From contig NZ_JADEVT010000009.1 in NCBI RefSeq assembly GCF_030466625.1, forward strand, positions 62,001 through 126,000: DNA of 64,000 nt, in the 5' to 3' direction. The position numbers and the translations under genes are program-made. How positions within the stretch are numbered: position 1 is the stretch's first letter; each line of letters starts with the position of its first letter. The DNA is from Nocardioides sp. ChNu-153 (GTDB lineage Bacteria > Actinomycetota > Actinomycetes > Propionibacteriales > Nocardioidaceae). The notes under the pieces are model-generated. The model was not told where the DNA came from and made no database searches. It was given only the letters and a program-made list of their open reading frames with translations. This document shows positions 1 through 12,635 of this stretch, piece after piece.

Positions 1-48
1 GGCCACCTGTGCGTCCGGGCCAACGGCTTCCGCCGCCGCGACCCGTGA
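1..48 (+). CDS. DUF3090 family protein, C-terminal end only
   Basis: The window opens inside a gene in frame 1. The 15 residues visible read GHLCVRANGFRRRDP and then stop (TGA 46-48). A Gly-His-x-Cys-x-Arg-x-Asn-Gly tail is the usual end of DUF3090 proteins, which in actinobacteria lie directly upstream of the SCO1664-family gene and mshC, as here. The function of the family is not established. The stop overlaps the GTG of the next gene (GTGA), so the two are probably translationally coupled. Only the tail is visible, so the call leans on synteny. Confidence 0.6.
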   Translation, partial: GHLCVRANGFRRRDP

Positions 49-884
49 GCCCCGAGCCCCACGAGCCCGGCGAGGCCGGCGGGCCCCACGAGCCCGGCGA
101 CGTCCGCGAGCCGGACGAGCAGCGCACGGCCCGTCTCCTCGAGGGCGAGCTGCGCCTGCAGGGCCGCGTGATGCCGGCCTCGAACGCCACGTTCGTCGGC
201 GAGGTCGCCGGCGCGCGGGTCGTCTACAAGCCGGTCCGCGGCGAGCGGCCGCTGTGGGACTTCCCCGACCACACGCTCGCGGGCCGGGAGGTCGCGACGT
301 ACGAGCTGTCCGTCGCGACGGGATGGGACGTCGTGCCGCCGACGGTGCTGCGCGACGGTCCGCACGGGCCGGGCATGGTGCAGGCGTGGCAGGAGTCCGA
401 CCCGGAGCAGTCGGCGGTCGACGTCGTGCGGGCCGGCGAGGTGCCGGCCGGGTGGCACCACGTCTTCGACGGTCTCGACGCGGCCGACGAGCCGGTCGCG
501 CTCGTGCACGAGGACACCTCCGCGCTGCGCCGCATGGCCGTCCTCGACGTCGTGGCCAACAACGCCGACCGCAAGGGCGGGCACGTGCTGGAGATGGCCG
601 ACGGCCACCGGTACGGCGTCGACCACGGCCTGACCTTCCACGAGGAGCCGAAGCTGCGCACCGTGCTGTGGGGCTGGGCCGGTGAGGCCCTGCTCCCCGA
701 CGAGGTCGCCGTGCTGGAGCGGCTCGAGGCCGACCTCGGCGGCGAGCTGGGCGAGCGGCTGCGCCGCCTGGTCACCCCGCTCGAGGTGGTCGCCGCCCGC
801 GCCCGTTGCCGGGCGCTGCTCGACGACGGGCACCTGCCCGGTCCGGGCGAGGACTGGCCGGTCATCCCGTGGCCGCCGTTCTGA
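45..884 (+). CDS. SCO1664 family protein (TIGR03843-type)
   Basis: The protein has 279 residues when started at GTG 45, which overlaps the upstream stop as GTGA; an earlier GTG at 9 would run back into the DUF3090 gene. Recognisable conserved stretches are VYKPVRGERPLWDFP, a short VVPPTVLRDGPHGPG block, the VVANNADRKGGH block and YGVDHGLTFH. These resemble the lysine and Asn/Asp positions of atypical PI3/4-kinase-like folds, so a kinase-like fold is plausible but unproven. The N-terminus carries a low-complexity repeat rich in PHEPGE. It lies between a DUF3090 gene and mshC, the order seen in Streptomyces. No experimental function is known to me. Confidence 0.8.
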   Translation: MSPEPHEPGEAGGPHEPGDVREPDEQRTARLLEGELRLQGRVMPASNATFVGEVAGARVVYKPVRGERPLWDFPDHTLAGREVATYELSVATGWDVVPPTVLRDGPHGPGMVQAWQESDPEQSAVDVVRAGEVPAGWHHVFDGLDAADEPVALVHEDTSALRRMAVLDVVANNADRKGGHVLEMADGHRYGVDHGLTFHEEPKLRTVLWGWAGEALLPDEVAVLERLEADLGGELGERLRRLVTPLEVVAARARCRALLDDGHLPGPGEDWPVIPWPPF

Positions 885-901
885 CGGGTCGGCGGCCCGG
901 A

Positions 902-907
902 TAGGCT
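902..907 (+). promoter_or_regulatory. -10 box of a leaderless mshC promoter
   Basis: TAGGCT ends 6 nt before the ATG at 914. This spacing puts the transcription start at or within a base or two of the start codon. There is no Shine-Dalgarno sequence, which fits a leaderless actinobacterial mRNA. Confidence 0.5.
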
Positions 908-913
908 CCGGGC

Positions 914-2152
914 ATGCGTGCGTGGTCTGCTCCCGACGTCCCGACCCTCCCGGTGACGGGCCCGCGGGTCTCGCTCCACGACACCGCCACCGGCCGCCTC
1001 GCGCCGACGGAGCCCCACGGGCCCGCGCGCCTCTACGTGTGCGGCATCACGCCCTACGACGCCACCCACATGGGTCACGCGGCGACGTACGTCGGGTTCG
1101 ACCTGCTGGTGCGCGCGTGGCGCAACGCCGGCCACGAGGTCACCTACGTCCAGAACGTGACCGACGTCGACGACCCGCTGCTCGAGCGCGCCGTCAAGGT
1201 GGGCGTGAGCTGGGTGGACATCGCGGAGCGGGAGACGCAGCTGTTCCGCGAGGACATGGAGGCGCTGCACGTCCTGCCGCCCGCGCACTACGTCGGCGCC
1301 GTCGAGTCCATCCCGTGGGTGATCGAGCTCGTCGAGCGGCTCGCGGAGGCGGGCGCCGTCTACCGCGTCGACGACGACCTGTACTTCTCCGTCGCGGCGG
1401 ACCCGGTCTTCGGCACGGTGTCGGGCGCCGACCGCGCCACCATGCGGGCCATCTTCGGCGAGCGCGGCGGCGACCCCGACCGCGCCGGCAAGCGCGACCC
1501 GCTGGACTGCCTGCTCTGGCGCGCCGAGCGCCCGGGGGAGCCGGCGTGGGAGAGCCCCTGGGGCCGGGGCCGGCCGGGCTGGCACATCGAGTGCACCGCC
1601 ATCGCGCTGCGCCACCTCGGCTCGGCGTTCGACGTGCAGGGCGGGGGCAGCGACCTCGTCTTCCCGCACCACGAGATGTGCGCGTCCGAGGCCCAGGTCG
1701 CCGTGCCGGCCCACCCGTTCGCCCGGGCCTACGTGCACGCCGGGATGGTGGCCTACGACGGCGAAAAGATGTCGAAGTCGCGCGGCAACCTCGTCTTCGT
1801 CTCGCAGCTGCGCCGCAGCGACGTCGACCCCATGGCCATCCGTCTCGTGCTGCTGGCCCACCACTACCGCTCCGACTGGGAGTGGACCGACGACCTGCTG
1901 TGGACCGCCGGCCGCACCCTCGAGTCGTGGCGCAAGGCCGTCGCGCTCGGGGCGGGCGCCCCGGCCGGGCCGGTCGTCGAGCGCGTGCTCGCGGCCCTCG
2001 CCGACGACCTCGACGCCCCGACCGCCCTGGCGGTCGTGCAGGACTGGGTCGACGCGACCCTCGGCACGACGGGGCTCGCCGACACGTCGGACCCCGACGC
2101 CGCCCGCGTCGTCCGCCAGGTCGTCGACGCCGCGCTCGGCGTCGTCCTCTAG
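914..2152 (+). CDS. mshC: Cysteine--1-D-myo-inosityl 2-amino-2-deoxy-alpha-D-glucopyranoside ligase
   Basis: MshC joins cysteine to GlcN-Ins by ATP-dependent adenylation, the third step of mycothiol synthesis in the cytosol. The 412-residue protein is a class I cysteinyl-tRNA synthetase paralogue. It has the zinc-ligand Cys43 in YVCGITPYD, the HIGH-like signature THMGH at 51-55, a WHIECTAI segment and the KMSKS loop at 285-289. It lacks the long anticodon-binding tail of CysS, and its length is normal for MshC. The ATG at 914 is preferred because a TAGGCT -10 box sits just upstream. The gene ends in TAG, overlapping by 4 nt the 3' end of the convergent PAC2 gene. Confidence 0.96.
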   Translation: MRAWSAPDVPTLPVTGPRVSLHDTATGRLAPTEPHGPARLYVCGITPYDATHMGHAATYVGFDLLVRAWRNAGHEVTYVQNVTDVDDPLLERAVKVGVSWVDIAERETQLFREDMEALHVLPPAHYVGAVESIPWVIELVERLAEAGAVYRVDDDLYFSVAADPVFGTVSGADRATMRAIFGERGGDPDRAGKRDPLDCLLWRAERPGEPAWESPWGRGRPGWHIECTAIALRHLGSAFDVQGGGSDLVFPHHEMCASEAQVAVPAHPFARAYVHAGMVAYDGEKMSKSRGNLVFVSQLRRSDVDPMAIRLVLLAHHYRSDWEWTDDLLWTAGRTLESWRKAVALGAGAPAGPVVERVLAALADDLDAPTALAVVQDWVDATLGTTGLADTSDPDAARVVRQVVDAALGVVL

Positions 2153-3000
2153 CCCTCGGCTCCGCCGCGGCGCTTGAGGTAGCGCTCGAACTCGCGGGCG
2201 ATCGCCTCGCCGCTGGCCTCCGGGAGGTCGGCGGTGTCGCGGCTCTCCTCGAGGGCGCGGACGTACTCCGCGACCTCCTCGTCCTCCTCGGCGAGCTCGT
2301 CGACGCCGCGCTCCCACGCCCGGGCGTCCTCGGGCAGGTCGCCGAGCGGGATGGAGACGCCCAGCAGGTCCTCGAGGTGGTTGACGAGCGCGAGGGTCGC
2401 CTTGGGGCAGGGCGGCTGGGCGACGTAGTGCGGCACCGCGGCCCAGTAGGACACCGACGGCACGTCGAGACGCGTGCACGCGTCCTGGAGCACGCCGACG
2501 ATGCCGGTCGGGCCCTCGTAGGTCGACTCGTCCACCTTCAGGCTGTCGACCAGCTCGGGCTCGGACGCCGTCCCGGAGACGGGGATGGGTCGGGTGTGCG
2601 GGGAGTCGGCGAGGAGCGCCCCGAGGGTGACGACCATCGTGCCGCCCAGCTCGTCGACGGCGGCGAGGAGCTCGGCGCAGAACTGCCGCCAGCGCATGTT
2701 GGGCTCGATGCCCCGCACGAGCACGACGTCGCGGTCGAGGCCCGGGGGCGAGGCGACCGCGATGCGCGTGGTCGGCCAGGTGACGCGCCGCATGCCCTGC
2801 TCGTCGGTGCCGACGGTGGGCCGGTTGACCTGGAAGTCGTAGAACTCCTCCGGGTCGACCGCCCCGACGACACGGGCGCCCCAGACGTCGATGAGGTGGT
2901 CGACCACGCCGCTCGCGGCGTCGGCGGCGTCGTTCCACCCCTCGAAGGCGGCGATCACCAGGGGGTCCACCAGGCCGGGGACGTCGTCGAACTCGATCAC
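2149..3000 (-). CDS. PAC2 family protein (proteasome assembly chaperone 2-like)
   Basis: The 283-residue protein begins [25 protein letters not shown], the standard opening of bacterial PAC2/DUF75 proteins, and has the central [12 protein letters not shown] and [16 protein letters not shown] blocks. The family is related to archaeal and eukaryotic proteasome assembly chaperones, but whether bacterial members act on the proteasome is unproven. It lies 8 kb from the proteasome genes here, and that proximity is not evidence by itself. The acidic C-terminal part ends in a basic KRRGG tail. The start codon is GTG. Confidence 0.88.
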   Translation of the reverse strand: MIEFDDVPGLVDPLVIAAFEGWNDAADAASGVVDHLIDVWGARVVGAVDPEEFYDFQVNRPTVGTDEQGMRRVTWPTTRIAVASPPGLDRDVVLVRGIEPNMRWRQFCAELLAAVDELGGTMVVTLGALLADSPHTRPIPVSGTASEPELVDSLKVDESTYEGPTGIVGVLQDACTRLDVPSVSYWAAVPHYVAQPPCPKATLALVNHLEDLLGVSIPLGDLPEDARAWERGVDELAEEDEEVAEYVRALEESRDTADLPEASGEAIAREFERYLKRRGGAEG

Positions 3001-3134
3001 CCGGCCAGCCTAGTCCGGGCCCGCTCGTGCCCCCGGCGCGGCCGGGTGGGTCCGGGATTTCGGGCCTCCGCCGCCCGGGTGTCACGATCTGGTACGCCCG
3101 TCCACCTCTTGGACCCGTGACGGAAGGTTGACTC

Positions 3135-6863
<3,729 letters not shown>

Positions 6864-6864
6864 C

Positions 6865-7545
6865 GTGGCCGACGCGACCCCCGGCAGCGGTACCGGCCTG
6901 CCCGCCGCCGCCCTGTGGGACATGGACGGCACGCTCGTCGACACCGAGCCGTACTGGATCGCCACGGAGTTCGAGCTCGCCGAGCGGTACGGCGGCACGT
7001 GGAGCACCGAGCACGCGCTCAACCTCGTCGGCAACGACCTGCTCGTGTCGGGCCGCTACATCCGCGAGCACATGGGCATCGAGCCGAGCGCCGAGGAGAT
7101 CGTCGAGCTGCTGCTCGACGGCGTGGTGGAGAAGGTGCGCCGCGAGGTGCCCTGGCGCCCCGGCGCCCGGGAGCTGCTCGCCGACCTCGCCGCCGCGGGC
7201 GTGCCCTGCGCGCTCGTCACCATGTCCTACCGCCGGTTCGTCGAGCCGATCCTGGAGGGCCTGCCCGCCGGGACGTTCGCGGCCCTCGTCACCGGGGACG
7301 AGGTCGAGCACGGCAAGCCGCACCCCGCGCCGTACCTCACCGCGGCCGCCGCGCTGGGGGTCGACCCGGGCGACTGCGTCGCGATCGAGGACTCGGCGAC
7401 CGGGGTCGCGTCCGCCGTCGCCGCCGGGTGCCGCGTGCTGGCGGTGCCGCACCACGTGCAGGTGCCGGCCGGGCCGGGGCACACGAGCCACGACACGCTC
7501 GCCGGGCTCGACGCCCGCGGGCTGTGGACGCTCGTCGGCGGCTAG
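6865..7545 (+). CDS. HAD superfamily hydrolase (beta-phosphoglucomutase-like phosphatase)
   Basis: The 226-residue protein has HAD motif I as WDMDGTLVDTEP, motif II around VTMSYRR, the motif III lysine in HGKPHPAPY and motif IV in CVAIEDSATGVASA. The helical cap between motifs I and II is of the C1 type, as in phosphoglycolate phosphatase and beta-phosphoglucomutase relatives. The substrate cannot be told from sequence. It starts with GTG just after the metH stop, so it is probably co-transcribed with metH. Its 3' end overlaps the convergent RecB-family gene by 4 nt. Confidence 0.9.
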   Translation: MADATPGSGTGLPAAALWDMDGTLVDTEPYWIATEFELAERYGGTWSTEHALNLVGNDLLVSGRYIREHMGIEPSAEEIVELLLDGVVEKVRREVPWRPGARELLADLAAAGVPCALVTMSYRRFVEPILEGLPAGTFAALVTGDEVEHGKPHPAPYLTAAAALGVDPGDCVAIEDSATGVASAVAAGCRVLAVPHHVQVPAGPGHTSHDTLAGLDARGLWTLVGG

Positions 7546-8417
7546 GACAGCACGGGCAGGGCCGGACGCTCGGCGGACGCCGTCGGCGTCGGCAGCGGCG
7601 GGGGAGTGCCGCCGTACACCGGGCAGAGGGCCTGGTGCGAGCACCAGCCGCACAGCCGGCTCTTGCGCGCCTGCCACTCGCCGGTGCGCGTCGCGGCGTC
7701 GATGGCCGACCAGACGGCCTCGACCTTGCGCTCGCAGGCCAGCAGGTCCGCCTCGTCGGGGCGGTAGCGGATGACCTCGCCGCTGCCCAGGTAGATCAGC
7801 TGCAGCATCGCCGGCACCACACCGCGGGTGCGCCACAGCACCAGCGCGTAGAACTTCATCTGGAACAGCGCCCTGGCCTCGAAGCCCGCGCCGGGGGCCC
7901 GCCCCGTCTTGTAGTCGACCACCCGCACCCTGCCGTCGGGCGTCACGTCGAGCCGGTCGACGAACCCGCGCAGCAGCAGGCGCGACGGGGTCACGGTCTC
8001 CACGTAGAGCTCGCGCTCGGCGGGCTCGAGGCGCCGGGGGTCCTCCAGCGTGAAGTAGCGCGCGAGCACCTCCTGGCAGGCGGCCAGCCAGCCGTCCTCC
8101 GCCACGCCCTGGGTCGCGAACGCCTCGGCCAGGGCGGGGTCGTCCGCGCGCAGCTCCTCCCACACGGGGCCGAGCAGCTCCGCGGCCCGCTCCGGGGTGC
8201 GCTCGTCGGCCGCGACGTCGAAGAGCACCTCGAGCACCCGGTGCACCAGCGTGCCCCGCAGCGCGTCGAGCGACGTGGGCTCGGGCAGGCGGTCGACGTG
8301 GCGGAACCGGTAGAGCAGGGGGCAGGTGAGGAAGTCGCCGGCGCGGCTGGGGGAGAGCGTGCCGGCGACCTCGCCCGACGCCGACAGCGTCGAGAGGGCA
8401 TCGGCCGGGGAGGACAT
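7542..8417 (-). CDS. RecB-family PD-(D/E)XK exonuclease with probable Fe-S cluster
   Basis: This 291-residue protein has the RecB/Cas4-type nuclease core, with VRVVDYKTGRAPG carrying the Asp and Lys of the active site. Near the N-terminus FLTCPLLYRFRHVDRLP supplies one cysteine, and the C-terminus supplies three in LCGWCSHQALCP. This C...CX2CX5C arrangement matches the 4Fe-4S staple of AddB/Cas4 nucleases. I chose ATG 8417 (MSSPADALS) because the longer reading runs through the promoter region of the divergent protease gene. The role is probably DNA repair or end processing. Stand-alone copies of this size are common in actinobacteria. Confidence 0.9.
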   Translation of the reverse strand: MSSPADALSTLSASGEVAGTLSPSRAGDFLTCPLLYRFRHVDRLPEPTSLDALRGTLVHRVLEVLFDVAADERTPERAAELLGPVWEELRADDPALAEAFATQGVAEDGWLAACQEVLARYFTLEDPRRLEPAERELYVETVTPSRLLLRGFVDRLDVTPDGRVRVVDYKTGRAPGAGFEARALFQMKFYALVLWRTRGVVPAMLQLIYLGSGEVIRYRPDEADLLACERKVEAVWSAIDAATRTGEWQARKSRLCGWCSHQALCPVYGGTPPPLPTPTASAERPALPVLS

Positions 8418-8435
8418 GGGAGCAACCCTAGGCGA

Positions 8436-8452
8436 GCGGACCGACGGTCCGC
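8436..8452. promoter_or_regulatory. Inverted repeat in a divergent promoter region
   Basis: GCGGACC and GGTCCGC form a perfect 7-bp inverted repeat with a 3-nt spacer, between the starts of the RecB-like gene and the M50 protease gene. It may be an operator or a leader hairpin. No regulator is assigned. Confidence 0.3.
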
Positions 8453-8465
8453 GCAGGCTCGTCGG

Positions 8466-8471
8466 ATAGCC
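8466..8471 (+). promoter_or_regulatory. -10 box, leaderless M50 protease promoter
   Basis: TAGCCT lies 7 nt before the GTG at 8479, the spacing of leaderless actinobacterial promoters. No Shine-Dalgarno is present. Confidence 0.45.
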
Positions 8472-8478
8472 TCGTGAC

Positions 8479-9642
8479 GTGGACGACCCAGGCTCCGGCA
8501 CCCGCCCCGGACCGCCCGCGGGCCGGGCCCGGCGTCCCGCCGGGACGCTGCGGATCGGCTCGATCGCCGGGAGCGACGTGCTCGTCTCGTCGTCGTGGTT
8601 CGTCGTCGCCGCGGTGATCGCCTTCGTGATGGCGCCCGTCGTCGAGCGCGTCGAGCCGGGCCTGGGCGCGGGCCGCTACGTCGCCGGGCTCGCCTTCGCC
8701 GTCCTGCTCTACCTGTCGGTGCTCGTCCACGAGGCGGCGCACGCCGTCGTGGCCCGCCACTACGGGCACCGCGTCACCTCGATCACGCTGCACTTCCTGG
8801 GCGGCATGACCGCGGTCGAGACCGAGGCCCGCCGGCCGCGCGAGGAGTTCTGGATCGCGGTCGTCGGTCCGCTCGCCTCGATCGCCGTCGGCGCCGCCGC
8901 CGTCGCGCTGTGGTTCGTCACCCCGGGGGGCCTCCTGCTGCTGGCCGTCGAGGGCCTGGCCGGGGCCAACCTGCTCGTCGGCGTGCTCAACCTCGTGCCC
9001 GGGCTGCCGCTCGACGGCGGCCGGGTGATGAAGGCCGGCGTGTGGAAGCTGACGGGCGACCGCCACCGGGGCTCGCTGGCCGCCGGCTGGACCGGCCGCG
9101 GCGTCGCGGTGCTCGCCCTCGGCTGGCCCGTCCTGCTCGGCGAGCTGCTCGGCACGACCCCCCAGCTGCTCGACTTCCTGCTCGCCGGCCTCGTCGCCGC
9201 CTTCCTGTGGGCGGGCGCCTCGGCGGTGATCGCCAACGCCCGGGTGCGCCGCCGCATCCCCGCCCTGCGGGCCCGCGAGCTGGCCCGGCGTCCGCTGCTG
9301 GTGCCCGGTGACGTCTCGGTCGCGGAGGCGGTACGACGCGCGCAGGCCGCCGAGGCGGGCGGCATCGTCACCACCACTGCCGACGGCACCCCCGCCGGGC
9401 TGGTCAGCGAGGCCGCCCTGCGCCGCGTGCCAGCCGAGCGCCGCCCCTGGGCGGCCGTCTCCGAGGTCGCACGTCGCCTCGACGACGGGCTGCGGCTGCC
9501 GGCGGACCTCACGGGCGAGGCCCTGGTCGACGCCCTGACGCTCACCCCGTCGTCGGAGTACCTCCTGGTCGAGGCCGACGGCAGCCCGTACGGCGTGCTG
9601 TCGCTCGCCGACCTCGACCGGTCGCTGCGCGCCCGCGACTGA
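8479..9642 (+). CDS. Site-2-protease-like M50 metallopeptidase with CBS domains
   Basis: An integral membrane zinc protease of 387 residues. The HExxH site is VHEAAHAVVA (His84, Glu85, His88) inside a transmembrane helix, and the third ligand lies in NLVPGLPLDGGRV. Several more hydrophobic segments follow. The last 130 or so residues form a CBS-pair module (ELARRPLLVPGDVSVAEAV and later a SSEYLLVEADGSPYGVLS block), which often binds adenine nucleotides. The substrate is unknown. Members of this subfamily cleave membrane-bound regulators or act as general intramembrane proteases. The start codon is GTG with a leaderless-type promoter, divergent from the RecB-like gene. Confidence 0.92.
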   Translation: MDDPGSGTRPGPPAGRARRPAGTLRIGSIAGSDVLVSSSWFVVAAVIAFVMAPVVERVEPGLGAGRYVAGLAFAVLLYLSVLVHEAAHAVVARHYGHRVTSITLHFLGGMTAVETEARRPREEFWIAVVGPLASIAVGAAAVALWFVTPGGLLLLAVEGLAGANLLVGVLNLVPGLPLDGGRVMKAGVWKLTGDRHRGSLAAGWTGRGVAVLALGWPVLLGELLGTTPQLLDFLLAGLVAAFLWAGASAVIANARVRRRIPALRARELARRPLLVPGDVSVAEAVRRAQAAEAGGIVTTTADGTPAGLVSEAALRRVPAERRPWAAVSEVARRLDDGLRLPADLTGEALVDALTLTPSSEYLLVEADGSPYGVLSLADLDRSLRARD

Positions 9643-9662
9643 CGCCCCCGGCGGCCGCGCGA

Positions 9663-9668
9663 CTACCC
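9663..9668 (+). promoter_or_regulatory. -10 box, trmI promoter
   Basis: TACCCT ends 8 nt before the trmI ATG at 9677, consistent with a leaderless transcript. Confidence 0.4.
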
Positions 9669-9676
9669 TGCCGCCC

Positions 9677-10684
9677 ATGCCCGACGCCGTACCCGCCACG
9701 ACGCCCGCGCCCTCCCCGAGCCCCACGGCTCCCCACGACGTGCCGCCCGAGGCGTGGTCCGGGGTGCACCGCGGGCCGTTGCGCGAGGGCGAGTGGGTCC
9801 GCCTCACCGACCAGAAGGGGCGCCGGCACAACTTCCCCCTCGAGGCGGGCAAGCGCTTCTTCAGCAACAAGGGCCACCTCGAGCACGACGAGATGATCGG
9901 GCGCGAGGAGGGCTTCACCGTCACGTCGTCGGCCGGTGGGCAGTACCTGGTGTTCCGCCCGCTGCTCTCGGAGTTCGTCGTCTCGATGCCGCGCGGTGCG
10001 GCCGTGGTCTACCCCAAGGACTCCGCCCAGATCGTGGCGCTGGCCGACATCTACCCGGGCGCCCGCGTCGTGGAGGCCGGCGTCGGCTCCGGCGCCCTGT
10101 CCTGCTCGCTGCTGCGGGCGGTGGGCCCCTACGGCCGCGTGACGTCGTACGAGCGGCGCGAGGAGTTCGCCGACGTCGCCCGGCGCAACGTCCACCAGTT
10201 CTTCGGCGCCCCCGAGGGCGGCACCCACCCGTCGTGGAGCCTGCGCCTCGGCGACCTGGCCGAGGAGCTGCCCCGGTACGGCGAGCCCGCCGACCGCGTC
10301 ATCCTCGACATGCTCGCGCCGTGGGAGTGCGTCGACGCCGTCGCCGACGTGCTCGTGCCCGGCGGCATCGTGTGCGTGTACGTCGCGACGACCACGCAGC
10401 TGAGCCGCGTCGTCGAGACGCTGCGCGCCCACGGCGGCTTCACCGAGCCCGCCGCGTGGGAGTCCCTCGTCCGCGACTGGCACGTCGAGGGCCTGGCCGT
10501 GCGGCCCGGCCACAAGATGATCGGCCACACCGCCTTCCTCGTCACCGCCCGGCGCATGGCGCCCGGCGAGCGCGCCCCCCGCAAGACCCGCCGCCCGGCC
10601 CCCGGCGCCTACGGCGTGGACTACACCGGGCCCCGCCCGGCCGACGTCCCGCCCGCCGTCGCCGACGAGGTGCTGGAGGACTGA
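9677..10684 (+). CDS. trmI: tRNA (adenine-58-N1)-methyltransferase
   Basis: TrmI methylates A58 in the T-loop of tRNA using S-adenosylmethionine. The 335-residue protein has the N-terminal small domain with LTDQKGRRHNFPLEAG. A long SAM-binding Rossmann fold follows, with RVVEAGVGSGALSCSLLRA as motif I and DRVILDMLAPWE as the catalytic-region Asp motif. The end is a basic, proline-rich tail. Placement next to the proteasome ATPase gene is conserved across actinobacteria. An inverted repeat just downstream probably ends the transcript before arc. Confidence 0.95.
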   Translation: MPDAVPATTPAPSPSPTAPHDVPPEAWSGVHRGPLREGEWVRLTDQKGRRHNFPLEAGKRFFSNKGHLEHDEMIGREEGFTVTSSAGGQYLVFRPLLSEFVVSMPRGAAVVYPKDSAQIVALADIYPGARVVEAGVGSGALSCSLLRAVGPYGRVTSYERREEFADVARRNVHQFFGAPEGGTHPSWSLRLGDLAEELPRYGEPADRVILDMLAPWECVDAVADVLVPGGIVCVYVATTTQLSRVVETLRAHGGFTEPAAWESLVRDWHVEGLAVRPGHKMIGHTAFLVTARRMAPGERAPRKTRRPAPGAYGVDYTGPRPADVPPAVADEVLED

Positions 10685-10689
10685 CGCGG

Positions 10690-10715
10690 GCGCCGGCCCG
10701 CCAGCGGGCCGGCGC
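10690..10715 (+). terminator. Hairpin terminator after trmI
   Basis: GCGCCGGCCCG pairs perfectly with CGGGCCGGCGC across a 4-nt loop (CCAG). No T-tract follows, as is usual for actinobacterial terminators. Confidence 0.6.
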
Positions 10716-10772
10716 GACCGGATCGTGATCCCCCGGGCGTGGTCACGACCTTCCATCGGCGTGCTCCGGGAG

Positions 10773-10778
10773 TAGGGT
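10773..10778 (+). promoter_or_regulatory. -10 box, arc/mpa promoter
   Basis: TAGGGT lies 30 nt before the ATG of the proteasome ATPase gene, leaving room for the GGAGG ribosome site at 10793-10797. Confidence 0.4.
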
Positions 10779-10808
10779 CGAGTGCACCGGTAGGAGGTGG
10801 TGACGCTC

Positions 10809-12569
10809 ATGGCGACGTCCGACAGTCCAGGTGCCCGTCCCGAGCAGGCCGCGCAGGCCGAGGTGCTCGCAGCCCAGGTCCGTGCGCTCGAGTCCGAGAT
10901 CGTCGAGCTGCGGCGCAGGGTGGCCGACACGCCGGGGGGCAGCCGCGGCCTCGAGCTGCGGCTCGCCGACACGCAGCGCTCGCTGGCGGCGGTCACGAGC
11001 CAGAACGAGCGGCTCGCCGGCACGCTGCGCGACGCCCGCGACCAGATCACGAAGCTGAAGGAGGAGGTCGACCGCCTCGCCCAGCCGCCCGCCGGGTTCG
11101 GCGTCTTCCTCGCCCGCAACGACGACGACACGGTCGACATCTTCACCGGCGGCCGGAAGCTGCGGGTGGCCGTCAGCCCCGCCGTCGACGTCGACGAGCT
11201 GCGCCGGGGCCAGGAGCTGCTGCTCAACGAGGCGCTCAACGTGGTCGCGGCCTTCGACTTCGAGCAGGTCGGCGAGGTCGTCATGTTCAAGGAGCTGCTG
11301 GCCGACGGCGAGCGCGTCCTCGTCATCGCGAACGCCGACGAGGAGCGCGTCGTGCGCCTCGCCGAGCCGCTGCTGGCCGAGACGCTGCGGGCCGGCGACT
11401 CCCTGCTGCTCGACTCCCGCGCCGGCTACGTCTACGAGAAGGTGCCGAAGTCCGAGGTCGAGGAGCTGGTGCTCGAGGAGGTCCCCGACATCGCCTACGA
11501 GTCCATCGGCGGCCTGGGCAACCAGATCGAGCAGATCCAGGACGCGGTCGAGCTGCCCTACCTCCACCCCGACCTGTTCACCGAGCACGAGCTGAAGCCG
11601 CCGAAGGGCATCCTGCTCTACGGCCCGCCCGGGTGCGGCAAGACGCTCATCGCGAAGGCCGTGGCCAACTCCCTGGCCAAGAAGGTGGCGGCGCGCACCG
11701 GCGCGGAGGGGAAGTCCTACTTCCTCAACATCAAGGGCCCCGAGCTGCTCAACAAGTACGTCGGGGAGACCGAGCGCCACATCCGCCTGGTGTTCCAGCG
11801 GGCCCGGGAGAAGGCGAGCGCCGGCACGCCGGTCATCGTGTTCTTCGACGAGATGGACTCGCTGTTCCGCACCCGCGGCTCGGGCGTGTCCTCCGACGTC
11901 GAGAACACGATCGTGCCGCAGCTGCTGAGCGAGATCGACGGCGTCGAGCTGCTGGAGAACGTCCTCGTCATCGGCGCGTCCAACCGCGAGGACATGATCG
12001 ACCCGGCGATCCTGCGGCCCGGGCGCCTCGACGTGAAGATCAAGATCGAGCGGCCCGACGCCGAGTCGGCGCGCGACATCTTCAGCAAGTACCTGACCCC
12101 CGGCCTGCCGCTGCACCCCGACGACCTCGCCGAGTTCGGCGGCGACCGCCAGGCGTGCGTCGACGGGATGATCCGCGCGGCCGTGGAGCGCATGTACACG
12201 GAGAGCGAGGAGAACCGCTTCCTCGAGGTCACCTACGCCAACGGTGACAAGGAGGTCATGTACTTCAAGGACTTCAACTCCGGCGCCATGATCCAGAACA
12301 TCGTCGACCGGTCGAAGAAGATGGCGATCAAGGACTTCCTCGACCACGGCCAGAAGGGGCTGCGCGTGCAGCACCTGCTCCAGGCGTGCGTCGACGAGTT
12401 CAAGGAGAACGAGGACCTGCCGAACACGACCAACCCCGACGACTGGGCGCGGATCTCCGGCAAGAAGGGCGAGCGGATCGTGTTCATCCGCACGCTCGTC
12501 ACCGGCAAGCAGGGCACCGAGCCGGGTCGCTCCATCGACACGGTCAGCAACACGGGGCAGTACCTGTGA
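10809..12569 (+). CDS. arc: Proteasome-associated AAA+ ATPase (ARC/Mpa)
   Basis: The hexameric ATPase recognises pupylated proteins and threads them into the 20S proteasome. This 586-residue protein has an N-terminal coiled coil (residues 10-85), OB-type domains, Walker A GPPGCGKT at 272-279, Walker [13 protein letters not shown] and an SRH with ILRPGRLD. It ends NTGQYL; the C-terminal Gln-Tyr-Leu is the proteasome-docking tail of actinobacterial ARC/Mpa. I prefer ATG 10809, 11 nt after GGAGG; GTG codons at 10797 and 10800 overlap or abut that site. The downstream genes dop, pup, prcB, prcA and pafA confirm the role. Confidence 0.97.
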   Translation: MATSDSPGARPEQAAQAEVLAAQVRALESEIVELRRRVADTPGGSRGLELRLADTQRSLAAVTSQNERLAGTLRDARDQITKLKEEVDRLAQPPAGFGVFLARNDDDTVDIFTGGRKLRVAVSPAVDVDELRRGQELLLNEALNVVAAFDFEQVGEVVMFKELLADGERVLVIANADEERVVRLAEPLLAETLRAGDSLLLDSRAGYVYEKVPKSEVEELVLEEVPDIAYESIGGLGNQIEQIQDAVELPYLHPDLFTEHELKPPKGILLYGPPGCGKTLIAKAVANSLAKKVAARTGAEGKSYFLNIKGPELLNKYVGETERHIRLVFQRAREKASAGTPVIVFFDEMDSLFRTRGSGVSSDVENTIVPQLLSEIDGVELLENVLVIGASNREDMIDPAILRPGRLDVKIKIERPDAESARDIFSKYLTPGLPLHPDDLAEFGGDRQACVDGMIRAAVERMYTESEENRFLEVTYANGDKEVMYFKDFNSGAMIQNIVDRSKKMAIKDFLDHGQKGLRVQHLLQACVDEFKENEDLPNTTNPDDWARISGKKGERIVFIRTLVTGKQGTEPGRSIDTVSNTGQYL

Positions 12570-12589
12570 GCCGGCCGGCCTGAGCAGGC

Positions 12590-12623
12590 ACGTCGCGGCC
12601 CGGGGACACCTGGGCCGCGACGT
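12590..12623 (+). terminator. Hairpin between arc and dop
   Basis: ACGTCGCGGCCC and GGGCCGCGACGT form a perfect 12-bp stem with a 10-nt loop. It abuts the TACGCT -10 box of dop, so it may end the arc transcript just before dop starts. Confidence 0.55.
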
Positions 12624-12628
12624 ACGCT
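12623..12628 (+). promoter_or_regulatory. -10 box, leaderless dop promoter
   Basis: TACGCT sits 7 nt before the dop ATG at 12636. It directly abuts the upstream hairpin. Confidence 0.4.
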
Positions 12629-12635
12629 CGGGCCC

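Noticed and set aside
3001-3134. Cobalamin riboswitch before metH
   Set aside because: The gap is only 134 bp and lacks a B12 box-like conserved core.
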